Notes: generated by a model not told the origin, from the letters alone. A stretch of DNA of 64,000 bases from Quercus robur (GCF_932294415.1 NC_065545.1:18232857-18296856), one strand, 5' to 3'; positions 23,177-36,312 are shown, counted from the first letter of the stretch. Translations and numbers: made by a program.

Positions 23177-24739
23177 TAATAATTTAATAGATAAGGCTCA
23201 GAGAAAATTTAATTATATTTTAATTGGATTCTCAATTTTACGTCACGTGTTTTATTTAATTTTTAATTTAGTGTGCCAAGTGAATTATTGAGCGTAACCA
23301 ATTATATCCTAAATTGGATTTTAATTAGAGTCTAATTTTCCGCTACGTGTCCATCTAAGTTTTTAATTTTTGTAGCAAGTGAATTATTAGGTTTAATCGA
23401 ATTGGAATTATCTTTGAAGTTCTGGTTTTGATTGAATAATGAAAATTGCAGAAGAAGTATATTCCAATATTTGGAATATTCTGTATATGTGTTGTTGTAG
23501 TTTAAACTTGGTATCTGAATTATTAAATTGTTAATTCACAGTTTCATTGTTCATCTATTAATCATGTATAATAATATTGTTATTTGCAACCATCATGATA
23601 TGATATCAACGATGTGATCATTTTGAATGCTTTCCTTTAGAGTTTAGATAGAGTCTATTTTATGATTAAAAAATTTTACAATTAAAAGACTTTTGAATTT
23701 TTTTTTTTTTTAATTATTGGATACGTTGGATCTTAAATGACTTCTATTAAACTCCATCATTTATGGCATCATTAAAAAGAAAACTCATATAGATAGGTAT
23801 TAGGATATTATTCGGAACTATCATAGTGGACTAACGTATTACACATTGTGCAGATCTAACTGTAATATCCTATGATTTAAAATAAAAATTAGGCTTATGG
23901 TTATTTTTCTCTTTGCAACAAATTGTTAAATTCTCATTAATTGTGATGGTTCACTTTTAGGTAAAATAAAAACTCTATTAACTAAGTTTTAAGAAATTTA
24001 AAATTCTATTTCAAAAAATTTCTAGAAAATTAGATTTTATTTTAATTATTTTAATAATTTTATATTGTAAAAGAATAAAATTTATACATTACATACAATC
24101 ATTATTTCAGTTACCTTCTAAATGATGGAGGATATAAAAATGCAATTTGTAGATCTACTATCATGATAACGTAAATTAGATTGGTGGTGGATAGTAGATT
24201 TAATTGCAGTTAAGTATTGTGTGAAGTCATGACCATAAAATAGGCCACGCTAGGATGTGTTATGCGAAACCAATGATATGAGAGAATTTTTTTTTTTTAT
24301 AAATCATTATATTGAACAAAAAATTTTCTTATTTTCATTTATTTTCAAGTAATACATTTTTTTAAGTCAGGTCATAGACCTTTAAGCAAAATAAATACTT
24401 TTAATTTTTATTTAACTATCTCGTATATTGCATGGATTAGCGATTAGTATTATTTATAAGTCAAGATAACATTTCTCATAAAATTATTAGATCTTAATTG
24501 GCATGTCTCACCAATTTTTAAGCTACTAGAGAATTCTATTAGAATTTTGTCACATCAAATTGTAGTGTAAGGACCAATTTAGCATCTTTTTTTTTTTTTT
24601 TCCTTTGAAAAGGAGATCCAACTGTTAAATTATTAAAGCTTCTAAATCTGGATTTTAATTTGAATTTTTTGATAATTTACCTACTTGGTACCTGGTAGTT
24701 CAGTTGTTACCATTTTGTTCCTATATTTATTTCTCTAGT
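21542..24739. other. AT-rich intergenic sequence with simple repeats
   Basis: It holds the TLP3 upstream flank (to about 21770, pyrimidine-rich), a (TTA)n microsatellite at about 22402-22452, a long A run near 23005-23036 and an (AT)n run near 23143-23172. No gene is recognised. Confidence 0.6.
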
Positions 24740-25187
24740 AGCTTTTGTTAGCATGGGCAAAACAATTGGATCGAGGGAATTCTTTGCTAGGGGAAGCCAA
24801 AGCAACTTGGTGTGCTGCTATGAAAGGTTATAGTAATATAATATTGGAAGGTGATGCTCTAAATGTTATTGAGCCCTTGAAGAATGTAGATTTTGTCCCT
24901 CACTAGAGTATCAAACCCATATCTGATGATATTTTGTATTTCACAAAAAATTTTGTAAATGTTTCTTTCTCTTTTATAAATTGAGAGGGCAATGTCCCTG
25001 CTCATCTTCTTGTCCAATGGGCTGCTTTTGTATCTTGGTTTGGGCCAGTTCCCATCTCCATTTTGCCTTTATCTATGGTGAAAGTTTTAGATAAAGATGG
25101 TTTCAAGTCCAAACCTTTTTGTATTTCCCCTATATTGAGTTATGTAATAAAGTATTTATTCAGCAAAAAAAAAAAAAAAAAAAAAAA
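24740..25187 (+). mobile_element. LINE 3' end relic (RNase H-like domain plus poly-A)
   Basis: The plus strand encodes scraps of a plant L1-type C-terminal RNase H domain: GEAKATWCAAMKGYSN, then ILEGDALNVIEPL, then NVPAHLLVQWA. In-frame stops interrupt it, and it ends in an A run at 25165-25187. It matches in order the RNase H part of the LINE at 36866-39503 (EALAARRAL, VEGDSLKVIQAL, NRLAHSLAKR). It is 5'-truncated and dead, and older than that copy judging by its stops. Confidence 0.75.
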
Positions 25188-26984
25188 TTACTATCTTGTT
25201 TTTAATAGTTACAATAAGTTTGAGGCGGGAGGGAAGGGGGGTTTGAACACTGTAACAATAATTAAGAGCACATTATACCACTTACACTTTTCAAGAACTA
25301 TCGTTTATTAATTAGATTAAAAACTCAATTAAGAGCAATGCAGTAGCTTGAAGATTGACCATACACGAGTTTACAAGAAAAAAGAGTTATAATATTAGAT
25401 ATGGTTGAAGGATGTTCCACCTTTTCTTATTGGTTTTCTAATGCATGACATTTATAACATGAATGTCTGATACCAAATTTTGCGTCATTAAAAATGATAT
25501 TTGTTTATTAGAAAAACAAAAAACACTTATGTAGAGGGTCGGAATCAACAGCCCGATCCAAGTTAGAAACTCTGTAAAAACTGTATTCAAGGGTCATTCT
25601 GCCATTAAATGTGGTAGGTTGAGTGTATACAGTGTATTTAATGCGGAAGTGATGGGTACTTTATATGGGAACTTCCCGTTTTCTTTACCTGAACATCTCT
25701 ACTTCTTTCCTCGGTCTTCAGTCTTCTGGCTCAGGTGGCTTATCTAAAGTCTCCCGAGGAGTGTTCGCTACTTAGACTCCTCGGGCGGTTCATTTCTTCG
25801 GTTTCAATACCTGGGCTCTTATCAACATGGTGGGCCGAAGTTGATGAGACATTGGGCCCACCTCCTCCTCTGGTTGGACCTAATTGGCAATATTTAGTGT
25901 TCAAACCTTACCCTCCCACAACTTACATGACAACATCCTATAAAAAAAAGAAGTCAAATATTTTTATTTCATGTTATCTATTGTTTATTATGGAAAAAAA
26001 AACCCTTGCATGACAACATCCTATTAATTTTATATAAAAAAAAGTTAAATACTTTTATTTCGTAATATTCATTCATTTTTTCAGCCTAAAAAAAAATATT
26101 ATTCATTCATTCTAAATTAATTGATTGAATTTTATAACATTATCAATATTTTAAGTAGAGATCAAAACAATGACAATTAACGGTTAAGTAGATGAAAAAG
26201 TATAAAAAAGGTGGTAAATATTAATTTCAAAGATGAAGGGATAAAGTTCTAAGAATGTAATTTATTGCATAATGGAGTTATCCAATAAATTCTAAAAATG
26301 TAAGAATAAAATTCAATTTTTACATTTTCTTTTTTAGAAATACTATTATACTTCTAAACTTAGAATGTCCAAGTTTTAAAATGGGGTATAGATAATACTA
26401 TACTAGTCATTAATAATAATTAAAAAAAAAATCGAATTTAGTTGGTATTGACATAGTACAACATTATCTAAATATTAAAGAAACGTCATATTCATAATAT
26501 TTTCACAACAAATTTTAGATGGTATATTTTTTTCCTACTAGCAACAATATGCCACCTAAGATTAGTATTAAAGTCAATAAAAATTTCATTTTCTTGAAAT
26601 ATCCGAAGAGACAGGCTGTTGTCGACAAAATTAGCAGTTCTTACCAAGAGTCAAAAAGTCAATTCAGATTTTTCTTGCCCGTGAGGCAAAAAAACATTAA
26701 CAACAACAATCTTAATTTAACTAACATTAACATGATAGCGTAGACTTAACAACAAAGGGCCCCACCAAATTAAAAGATTTTTTTTTCTTTCTTAAAAAAG
26801 AAAAGAAAAACAAATTAAAGGTTCTTTCTTTTAAAATTGTTTGATTTTGATTTTCGATATTCACAAAATCTGTCGGTTGAAAATGAACAGATAAAATATC
26901 TACCTCCCGTGTTCGTTACCACACCGTATAAAAATCTCACCGCACCTTCCTTTCGCGCCGTGGGCTTCAACTTTTCTTTATTGC
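25188..26984. other. Intergenic; GC-richer island at 25530-25920
   Basis: Most is AT-rich with nothing recognised. Positions 25530-25920 stand out as less AT-rich, with sequence in the style of LTR-element ends (CCCGAGGAGTGTTCGCT, CCTCGGGCGGTTCATTTC). I found no partner copy in the window, so its origin is unproven. The last 200 bp are the NHX upstream flank. Confidence 0.4.
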
Positions 26985-27090
26985 TCTCTCTCTCTAGATA
27001 GAGTCTCAACTCGTTCTCTCTCTCTCTCTCTCTCTCTCTAGAAAGAGAAGCTCAGATTCGCTACAGATTACCATGAGAAGCAACTTGTAG
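26985..27090 (+). promoter_or_regulatory. Probable NHX 5' untranslated exon with (TC)n run and uORF
   Basis: A TC microsatellite (about 27013-27038) is followed by ATGAGAAGCAACTTGTAG at 27073-27090, a five-codon upstream frame. TAG sits immediately before GTAGAT, a plausible donor at 27091. The next leader exon would start near 27976 and lead to the NHX start at 28013. If spliced so, the uORF stays upstream of the main frame and could lower translation. Confidence 0.5.
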
Positions 27091-28012
27091 GTAGATTTTT
27101 CTCTTTTTCTTTCTCAGTTTATTAGTCTTTAGTTCTTGTTTGGTTGTTGAGAAAATCGAGTAAAGAGAAAAAAAAAAAGGAGGAAAGTAAAATCTTAAGT
27201 TAAGTCTTAAGCTTTTTTGTTTGATGGTTTTGTTTATGATAATTGGTTAGCGGCAATGATTCTGAGTTTGCTTTTTTGTTTTTGGTTGCTGAGAAAACGC
27301 AGGGAATGAGAGAGAGTAAAAAAAGAAGGGAATGTGAAATCTTAGGTCTTAATTTGTATTTATATTTTGCTTGATTTTGTTTTTTTTTTTTTTTAAAAGG
27401 TGGAAGAGAGCTGAATTGGTTAGTTAGTGAAAACGATATTGAGGTTGCTTTTGTGTTTGGTTGCCCAGAAAGTGAGGGATGAAAAGGAAAGAAAGCTATG
27501 GCGTAGGCGTTAAGTTTTCTATTGTTCTTTGCTTCTGATTCGTTTAGAGCTGAAATGGTTGAGTATAGAAGGAAAAAGGAATGAATCTAAGAAAAAACAA
27601 ACGCAAAAGAGAAACTTTTTGAGGCTTAGGATATTTTGGTTTTGCTTCTTTGTTCTAATTCACATCTTTTTGACTGAAAAAAAAAATGTTTTTTTGTTTT
27701 CTACTGAAAATAACTGAATTATTCAGTTTTATTTTTTGAACTCTTTTTTAAATGTTTAAATAGAGGGCATTGTTTGGTTGTATAATCACATATCTTTTTA
27801 GCCTTTTAGGTTTATAAAAATGGTATAATTTGATGTTATATTGTTTCATATTCATATTTATTTGAAATTTTCATCATGTATGTTTATAATTTGTATATAG
27901 TTATTATGGGAAAATGGGGTACTCACTTTTTTAATATACCTATGAATTTATGTATATCTTTGTGTCTATGAACAGAGAGTTTCTTGTGCCTATTTGAGAT
28001 TGAAGTGGCTTC

Positions 28013-31000
28013 ATGGGTTTCAGTATGAGCTCTTTCTTTATGAACTTGGGTGTGACCTCCCCTAATGAAACTTCGGTCAATTCTATTACTTTATTTGTGT
28101 TGCTTCTTACTGCTTGTATTGTGATTGGGCATCTTCTAGAGAAGAGTAGATGGATGACTGAGTCGATTACTGCCCTTGCCATTGTGAGTTTCTCTAACTG
28201 ATATACAATTAGTTGGTGGCTTGCTAGTTTCGATTGTAATTACCCATGATTTATGTAGTATTATGGACGTCTGTGGAGTCATTGTTTTTGGGGTTGATTG
28301 CAGGGTCTCTGTACTGGAATTGTAATTCTACTAAATACTAAGGGAAAAAGCTCACACGTCTTAGTCTTTAGTGAAGATCTCTTCTTTATATATCTTCTTC
28401 CACCCATTATCTTTAATGCTGGGTAAGTTTGGTTCTCTTTATCACAACCTTTACCTTTTTGGTTGATGCTTTTTGCCATTTTCAATACATCTCAATGATG
28501 CTACTTCTGAATATTACATTTGATTTCTATGAAAGATTAAATTCCTGTTTATTGTTAGGAGGTTTAAGTATATTATATGGAGTTGTAGCCGTGCTGCATT
28601 TTATTTGCGACTAGTAAGAATGGTTCATTTATTTATTTGTCTGCATTCCAAATTTGATTTGAAGTGTAATTGGGGAAGATGCAGGCTCCAGATTATTTTC
28701 TTCCTACCTCCTCTTTTTAGCTTCTGAGACTTAGCCCATAATCTAGATAAAAGGTTACTGTGAAAGTACAGTGTCTACTGCTGTCAGCAAACCATACATT
28801 CAATTAATGAACTTGAAATTATTAACAGCAATAGTCTTCCTGATGTTCCTATTCATATTCCTCCTTGACCTTAAACTCTAGATTTTAGAACATCTCTGCA
28901 TTTTGAACTCTTTACCCCTTGTATCTGTTTTCATGGACTACCGTAATCAACAACAACATAAAGCTTAGCTAATTTCCTCCTTAGCTGAGTATTTATATAC
29001 CCCTTGCTTATATTTGAGTTTGAACTGTTATCTTTAGCCGTCTGGTCTTCATTTTAGTCAATTTTATTAATTTGTGTGAACTTTGGATGGATTGTGCATA
29101 TCGTCTTTTTAATGCTGGTATTGGAGAGAAATTTATGAATGTCAAAGATTGAATTTTGGTGCCTTGTTTCCTGACCAGATCCTTTCCTGTTCAGGTTTCA
29201 GGTGAAAAAGAAGCAATTTTTCCGAAACTTTATGACAATCACTTTGTTTGGTGCTGTTGGTACTTTGATATCCTTTACCATCATATCGCTAGGTATGTTG
29301 AGAATGTGCAGGCATGCTTACATCAGATGGATATGGCAACATGCAGTCTTCAATAAAATGTTGCATTATTTGATGTAATTTAGCTAACATGCATATATAT
29401 ATATATTACCTAATTGGTATCGATTCAGAATATGCTCTTTTTTTTGGTCATGTTGTAACTTACAGAATCTTGATCCAGGTTCAATGCAGCTATTCAAAAA
29501 ATTGGATATTGGCTTCCTGGAGGTTGGAGATTATCTCGGTAATCTCTCACTTTCTTTTGTTAATTTGCATATGAACGCTTGGCAGACGTAGATTTTCTGT
29601 GGGTGTTGGGTCTTTTGGATAACATATATGAAGTTGGGGTTCAGACTCTGCATGCCTCTTTGCTCTCTGGATTGGGTTGGAATTTAACCCATGCACAAGT
29701 GTTTTGATGAATCCCATTGAAACTCGAAATCTTTGGCTCATTAAAATTCATGGTTATGTTTATGTAAATTTTTTGCTAAAACAAATAATATGTGCGCTAT
29801 CGTTAATGTTCTCTCTCTAATTGCCTGTGTATGATACCATTTCCATTGCTCTACCCATGATTGGTTGCAAAAAAATCCCCTGCCTCTTAAAAGTTATATC
29901 TTCACTTAAAGCTTAAAATATGTTATGCCTTGTACTGCTTTATTCTTTGGACTCGGTCCTAAATATTGCATCTCTTCATTTTTTGTAGCAATTGGAGCTA
30001 TATTCTCAGCTACAGATTCTGTTTGCACATTACAGGTATAAAAGTATTGTCAAGGTGTTGGCTTTATGTACAATAGCTAGAAATTAGTGAATAACTAGAT
30101 AAACATTCCTTATAAAGCTCCCCTATGATATGGCAGGTGCTTAATCAGGAAGAAACACCTTTCCTGTACAGTGTAGTCTTTGGGGAAGGTGTACTCAATG
30201 ATGCCACATCTGTGGTACTTTTCAATGCAATTCAGAGATTTGACCTTTCTCATATCACCTCAACCAATGTCATGCAATTCATTGGCAATTTCTTATCTTT
30301 ATTCTTCACCAGCACGGTGCTGGGGGTAGCAGTAAGTCCCTCTCTCTCTCTCTCTCCCCCCCTTTGTGTGTTTTTGAGCACACTGCACATGCATGTATGT
30401 TTGCTTATCTTTCCAATTGTTTACACTGCCTTATTACTGCTATTTAAGTTCAACAACGTAAATTCTCCTTTTTCATTCTGTGTGCTAACAATTGTATGAA
30501 TTGTGTTTCTCCGTGCTCCTGGGACCATTTAGCTCACCTTAGCAAGGATCCTAAATGAATTAGCAAACTAATATGCTCCATTGAATGAGGTGAGAGTAGA
30601 AATTCTTGGTAACATCCGAGTATGGGGGAAGTTCTAATCACTGGGCTTTCTATATCATGAAGATTCAATGGTGATAGAAATCCAATTACTTAAGCCCCAG
30701 GTTTTTCTGGAAGAAAAATCCTTTTTTTTTGATAAGTAAGAATGTTATATATAACAATGGCTACTCTATGCATGAAGAACATAGAGCAAACCCAGAAGAT
30801 ACAAGAAGAAGAAAACAGAGAAAAAACAAAAAAGAAAAGGTGATGGTGCATGTGATGCAGTCATGCGGTTTTAGTTTTATTTTTTCCTTTTTTTGGGAGA
30901 GGGCCGGGGGGGTGGGGGGGGGGGGGGGGAATCACTTGGCTTTTCTCATTGGAAAGATTCAATGGTAGTAATTGAGATCCAATTACTTAAGCCTCAGATT

Positions 31001-34000
31001 CTTCTGGAATGCAGTTTTTTTTGGGACCAAAGTGATGTTGTATGAGATGCAGCCACGCAGTTTTAGTTTTAGTGTATTTTTATATTCTTTTTTTTGTTAT
31101 TTTATTAGGCACAGGGAATTATATCTTTTATTGACATTTTGTATCTTTTACTTGCAGGTTGGATTGCTTAGTGCATACATAATAAAGAAGTTGTACTTTG
31201 GCAGGTAGCGAAGGGCAAGAATTGCGATTTGCTTATTATTTAATTCAATTGATCTGTTGTATTATTTGATGTATAAAAAAGTTATGCTTTAGTTTGATTG
31301 GGGAACTTTAGGTGTAGTTCAGTATTATTATATTGATTGGTGTGGTGCACCTTGGATTATAACAGCTATTTGGCAATATTTGGCTATAGAGAACAATTTA
31401 GATATGGAATTAGTATTCTAAATATTATTATGATCAATTTGGAACATAAAATCAATAATTTATTTTCTATGAAACATTGAATAATGTGGGATGAATTAAA
31501 GTTTTATATGCATAGCAATTGTTCGGAGGCCCATGAATTTTAGCATGTGAAGCTTTTAAAACTATTTTTTTTCATTACCAGTGTACTGGATGTGCTGGTA
31601 TTTCATTGTTGTGATTCTCTTTTGAAAAAAAGGAAGAAAAAAAAGAACTTCTGATCTTCTGTTGTATCAAAAAGAAAAACTGTATACAATATGTTCCTAT
31701 TCTTTTACATATTTATTTATTTACTTGAAATTGAAGTCATTAAAATTTTTTGGTAGGCACTCCACTGATCGTGAAGTTGCTCTAATGATGCTAATGGCTT
31801 ACCTTTCGTATATGATGGCTGAAGTAAGATTTTTTAATCTTGAGCTGAAACTTTTGTTTCAGGTCTAGTTATTGGGTTTTATGTCACTGACCTTTGTATT
31901 CTAATGATTGTTAATACTTTCCAGCTATTCTATTTAAGTGGCATTCTTACCGTGTTCTTTTGTGGGATTGTCATGTCGCATTACACCTGGCATAATGTGA
32001 CTGAAAGTTCAAGAATCACAACTAAGTATGTTAACTCTGTAAATAGTTTCTTAAACTTTTGAGACCCACAAACCCCCCCTCCCCTTCATCTCCCGTCATA
32101 TGATATGTTTTTTCTGAACATCATTAAAACACTTATTTTTCCTTTCCTATTTATGTGTAGGCATTCTTTTGCAACATTATCATTTGTCTTAGAGATTTTC
32201 ATCTTCCTATATGTTGGTATGGATGCCTTGGACATGGAGAAGTGGGAATTTGCTTCCAAGAGGTAATATATACAAGTGTTCAAAAGGATAATGCAATCAA
32301 GCTTATTCTTCTCTTGTTTAATCTAAATATGTTGTTCCCCTTGTTTTTAGGATCATAAAAATGTTAAATTTCTTTTATATTTATCACAATGCTTTTCAAT
32401 GTAACTTGTTTTTTTCTTTTTTGTAACTGGATCTTCATTCTAATTTTCAGTCCTAAGACATCGGTTGGTGTGAGTTCGATATTGCTTGCGTTGGTTCTGA
32501 TTGGAAGAGCAGCTTTTGTATTCCCTCTATGTTTTATATCCAACTTAACTAAGAAGTCTCAGGGCAACAAAATAAGATTTAAGCAGCAGGTGGTATCTTT
32601 GGTATTATTGTGTTGAGTTTCCCATCTCCCTGAATTCTCAATGAATCTTTATTATAACTCAAACAGGTGACCATATGGTGGGCTGGACTCATGCGAGGTG
32701 CTGTGTCTGTGGCACTTGCTTATAATCAGGTAAAATGGGGACAAGTTTACTGTGCTACTCATCACCAGTGTTAAGGCATCCTGCACATTGAGGGAGTTAG
32801 GACATGCATAGGTTACTCCACTTTGTGTGTAAGTCATAAAATGGGATGTATGCTTTAGTGGTGAGGATGTCATTTTCCTTGTTTCTTGGTGCATTTTTCA
32901 CCCTACTACACTATATATTCTCATTGGTCCTACTGTTTTCAATACGTAGAACTAAATTAATGATACATGGGATGAGATCCCCTCTCATTGAATCCTCCAA
33001 TTCCTTCTAATTTTTATTTAGATGTAAGATATGTGGCATTTAAAAATCAAATGAATGCCAAGTGTTGCTTATCTGGCTAAAAATGGGAGGAAATTAGAGG
33101 GGATCCTTTACCATGATACAAAATGTCATCTTTGTTTATTTGTGGTGGTTTTTACATTTGATGAAGTCTGTATTATGATGTGTGCAGTTTGCTAGTTCAG
33201 GGCATACTCAATTGCCAGGGAATGCAATCATGATCACCAGCACCATTACAGTCGTTCTCTTCACTACTGTGGTAAGAGATCTCATTCCGCTGAGGTTAAA
33301 AAGTCCTAAACTTTGGACTGCTCTCTAGTACTTGCCATAATTTCCAATTTATGTTATTTAAACACGGTGATTTCCACTACTGGGTTAATGTGGTTAAACT
33401 TTTAATAGTGATTTCCACTACTGGGTTAATGTGGTTAAACTTTTAATAGACATTTTGTACGTGGATAAGAGGTTGGACATTAGTTCAATGAAAAGTGCTT
33501 CCACCCAAGTGATGTGTCATGAGTTTCAGCTCATGAATTAGGTTCTCCAAAATTGGGGGTAAGGTTGTTTACTGACCACCTCTCTCATAGTCCCTGCAAA
33601 AGCAAGAGTCTTATGTAGTAGGTACGACCTTTTATCTACAATAGGCAAAAGCAAGAGTCTTTTGCAGTATACTTCACAGCCTTTGATCATAAGTGGCAGT
33701 CTCACTCCCAAAGGGATCCCCATAGGGTTGAGTGGTGCTTGGTTTAGGGAATTATTACCACCATGCTACAAAGGTGGTTTTTTTTTTTTTGGTGAAAAGG
33801 AACTTGTATAAAAGAAAGAGCAGAGGCCGAAGCCAGCAGAGGCCAAAGCATTTATGTTACCTTTTATACTTGAATAAGTCATATCTAGATCATCCTGGGG
33901 TACTAGATAGTTCTCTGTTAATGAGCTCCTTATTTTCAAGTTTTCCTGTTTAGTTCCTTGGATTGGGCTTGCTTCTATTTAGAACATCATAAAGGCTAGT

Positions 34001-34494
34001 TGCAGCCCTAGCCCATCCAGCAAGTTATTTGTTGTGCGCAATTGTGACCATTGTATTGGCATGTCGTTTGTAGTCTCTGAAAGATGATAGCTATGATAGG
34101 ATTTTCTTTGTTAGATTTATTTATCATGTTCATTCTCCAAGTTATCATTGATTTGTGGACATTTCAGGTGGGTGGATTATTGACAAAGCCTATTGTAAGG
34201 TTCTTGCTACCACAACAGAAACACTCAAGCGGCATAATATCCCCTGATTTGTCATCGTCAAAGTCTTTGAATCTTCCACTTCTTGGCATCAATGGGCAAG
34301 AACCAGAAGGTAACTTAAGTACCAACGTTACCCGTCCATCTAGTTTACGAATGCTCTGGGCTACCCCAAGTCGCACTGTCCATTGCTATTGGCGAAAGTT
34401 TGACGATGCTTTCATGCGTCCTGTGTTTGGTGGGAGGGGTTTTGTTCCTTATATCCCTGGTTCACCAACGGAAACAGAAGGAATTATCCATTAA
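28013..34494 (+). CDS. NHX: Vacuolar Na+(K+)/H+ exchanger, NHX1/2 type
   Basis: The fourteen coding exons are 28013-28183, 28304-28422, 29195-29292, 29479-29538, 29989-30035, 30137-30331, 31158-31204, 31757-31823, 31925-32025, 32161-32262, 32451-32589, 32667-32729, 33188-33271 and 34168-34494. All junctions are GT/AG, and the sum is 1620 nt, 539 aa plus stop. The amiloride-binding motif LFFIYLLPPI is at residues 83-92. The transport Asp is in FSATDS (D159) and the ND pair is N186-D187. Other family marks are YFGRHSTDREVALMMLMAYL, MSHYTWHNVTESSRIT and the C-terminal FMRPVFGGRGFVPYIPGSPTE. Length and motifs fit the tonoplast class, which exchanges vacuolar H+ for Na+ or K+ and governs ion storage, turgor and pH. 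The endosomal NHX5/6 class lacks this C-terminus. No frame damage is seen. The start is the first ATG after the leader acceptor; M5 is an alternative. Confidence 0.96.
30660..31075 (+). repeat. Duplication inside NHX intron 6, one copy with an insert
   Basis: A segment with AGATTCAATGGT, CCAATTACTTAAGCC, TGATGCAG and GCGGTTTTAGTTTTA starts at 30660 and again at about 30952 (diverged). The first copy carries an extra block, about 30730-30838, beginning GATAAGTAAGAATG and A-rich at its end, which looks like a small retroposed fragment. A G-rich run (30900-30929) separates the copies. Confidence 0.65.
33367..33448 (+). repeat. Exact 41-bp tandem duplication in NHX intron 13
   Basis: Positions 33367-33407 are repeated without a mismatch at 33408-33448. 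It lies in the intron after coding exon 13 and leaves the splice sites untouched. It is either recent or an assembly artefact. Confidence 0.9.
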
Positions 34495-34983
34495 TGGGAA
34501 ATAGGAGAAATATATGTAGTAGATATAGAATTTTGAAGATATCTTCTAGTTACGGTATTTGGCGTTCCACCGGCATTTTCTTTTGTGTAAATAAAATTAA
34601 AAAAAAAAAGTGTTATTATACAATTTCACTTGGAACGCTCATTACTGTGATTCAAACTATAATGTGGACACTGTTTTTTTGATGTATGAACTTTTATATA
34701 GATATCCAAAAACAAAAGAGAAATATTATCATGGTAAAAGGCCACAACAATGGAGTCTTGACATAAAAAAAAAAAAAAAAGGTTATGTTATGCCCTGCCG
34801 TACTGATTGGGGAAATTGTGGTCTTTAATACTTATTTAATTTTTATTTTCTTCAGAGGTTTTTAAGTTAAAAGAAATAGGCCATTCTCGGGGTGTGAGAG
34901 TTTGGTTTGCATTGATCTGCATTCTGCTATTTGTTGATTATAAATTGCTGCCAAATTTTGTCCCAACTTAGAAATACACAATA
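34495..34983. other. NHX 3' flank
   Basis: It contains the probable 3' untranslated region (AATAAAATTAAAAAAAAAA near 34590 could supply a poly-A signal) and a short A run near 34767. Nothing else is recognised before the PIF/Harbinger-like element. Confidence 0.5.
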
Positions 34984-34986
34984 TAA

Positions 34987-35929
34987 GAGCATTCGCATCA
35001 GGTGTAAATTTGGCATTTGGCATATCAAACACTAATATCCATACTTCATGAGATGTTTCAAATCTCAAAAAAATTTTCAACATACTACAGTGCAGTTTCA
35101 TTTATGGAACCGCATTGTAGCATGTTACAAAATTTTTTATTATTTGTTTATTCACTCCGGTGGACCCGTATCTCTCTCATTTATTCACTCACACACACTC
35201 TCTCTCTTTCCTCATCTGGATTTTTGCTCTCTTTTCCCGCCATTTCTTCTCTCTCTCTTTCTCTCTCTTCCCTCTCCTCCCTGCTCAAGATCTTTGTTTG
35301 CCTCTCTTTGCTTCCTACTCTAACCAAACCCAGATTGGAGCCATATTTGTCTGAAGCTGTGTCGTCCTCCACAGCTCTCGCTGCTTCATTCTCCACAACT
35401 CGCCGCCGACCTCGAAGCGTTGTCCCTCATGTCGCACCGACAACCTTCTTGCATCTTCCGACCTCCCACCTTCGGATCTCTCTTAATCAGGTCGTGGGTG
35501 TGAGATTTGGGATGGATTTTGATGTGCTATGTTTGTGGTTGTGGGTGGTGGTGCTATGGGCAATTTTGGGTTATGGATTGTTGAGGTGGTGTGATTTGAT
35601 GGTCGATTTGGCAATGGCGGTGTGATTTGTTGGGTGTTTATGTGGTGGTTTTGGTGTCTTTGATGGTGGGTTGTGGGGTGATGGACAGTGGTGACTGGTG
35701 CGGTGGGATGTGGGGTGGTGGGTTTTTTATTTTGCATTTTTATATATTGTTGGTTTTTTTAATATTATTTTAATATTTGTATATATTCTTTTAATGCTAT
35801 TGAAGAATAGAAGATGTGATGTACATTGAATTGTAAAATGGTGTGTTAAAATAATAAAGTAGTCTTTTGGATGTGTCAAAATAGCTTTTTTTTTTTTTTT
35901 TTTTTTTCCAACTTTTGATGAGAATGCTC
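34987..35929. mobile_element. PIF/Harbinger-like non-autonomous element, 943 bp
   Basis: The left end is GAGCATTCGCATCAGGTG and the right end, reversed, GAGCATTCTCATCAAAAG. TAA duplications stand at 34984-34986 and 35930-35932, the three-base target typical of PIF/Harbinger. No transposase is visible. The interior is pyrimidine-rich on the left and G/T-rich on the right. Open frames of up to 202 codons cross it but match no transposase motif, and they look like by-products of biased sequence or captured DNA. The element at 62181-63023 is of the same kind. Confidence 0.8.
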
Positions 35930-35932
35930 TAA

Positions 35933-36312
35933 GAAATAAAATGAAATTAGTCTTTTATGTTGTAAAAAGGTTAGGAACTTTGGAGTTTAAAATTTAAATG
36001 AATGATTTATCAATGTAATCAACTAACCAATAAATTCTTTTAATTACTCCATATCCTATTCATTTTTAAGAATCATGTCTAATTATAGTTTACCCCTTCT
36101 TATATGATAATAAAATATTGAAATGATATTTTGATACCAAAGGTGTTTTTTCCCTTCTTAAATTTAGTGGAATTATGGTTATTATTATTATAGTTACAAA
36201 TTACAATAGGGAGAGAGGATTTGAATCCTAAATTTATTTGTTAGAAACATTAAAAAGTGTCAATTGAACTACAAAGCTCTTGATGGTTTTCTATTATTCT
36301 AGTGGCTAAAGT
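35933..36312. other. Spacer, nothing recognised
   Basis: AT-rich sequence between two mobile elements, with no gene or repeat that I can support. Its last nine bases (36304-36312) form one side of the next element's target duplication. Confidence 0.5.

Noticed and set aside
25735-26013. 92-codon open frame in a GC-richer patch
   Set aside because: No domain, no splice support, and sequence in the style of a repeat end.
35017-35625. 202-codon open frame on the plus strand
   Set aside because: It lies wholly inside the PIF/Harbinger-like element, has biased composition from CT- and GT-rich DNA, and shows no domain.
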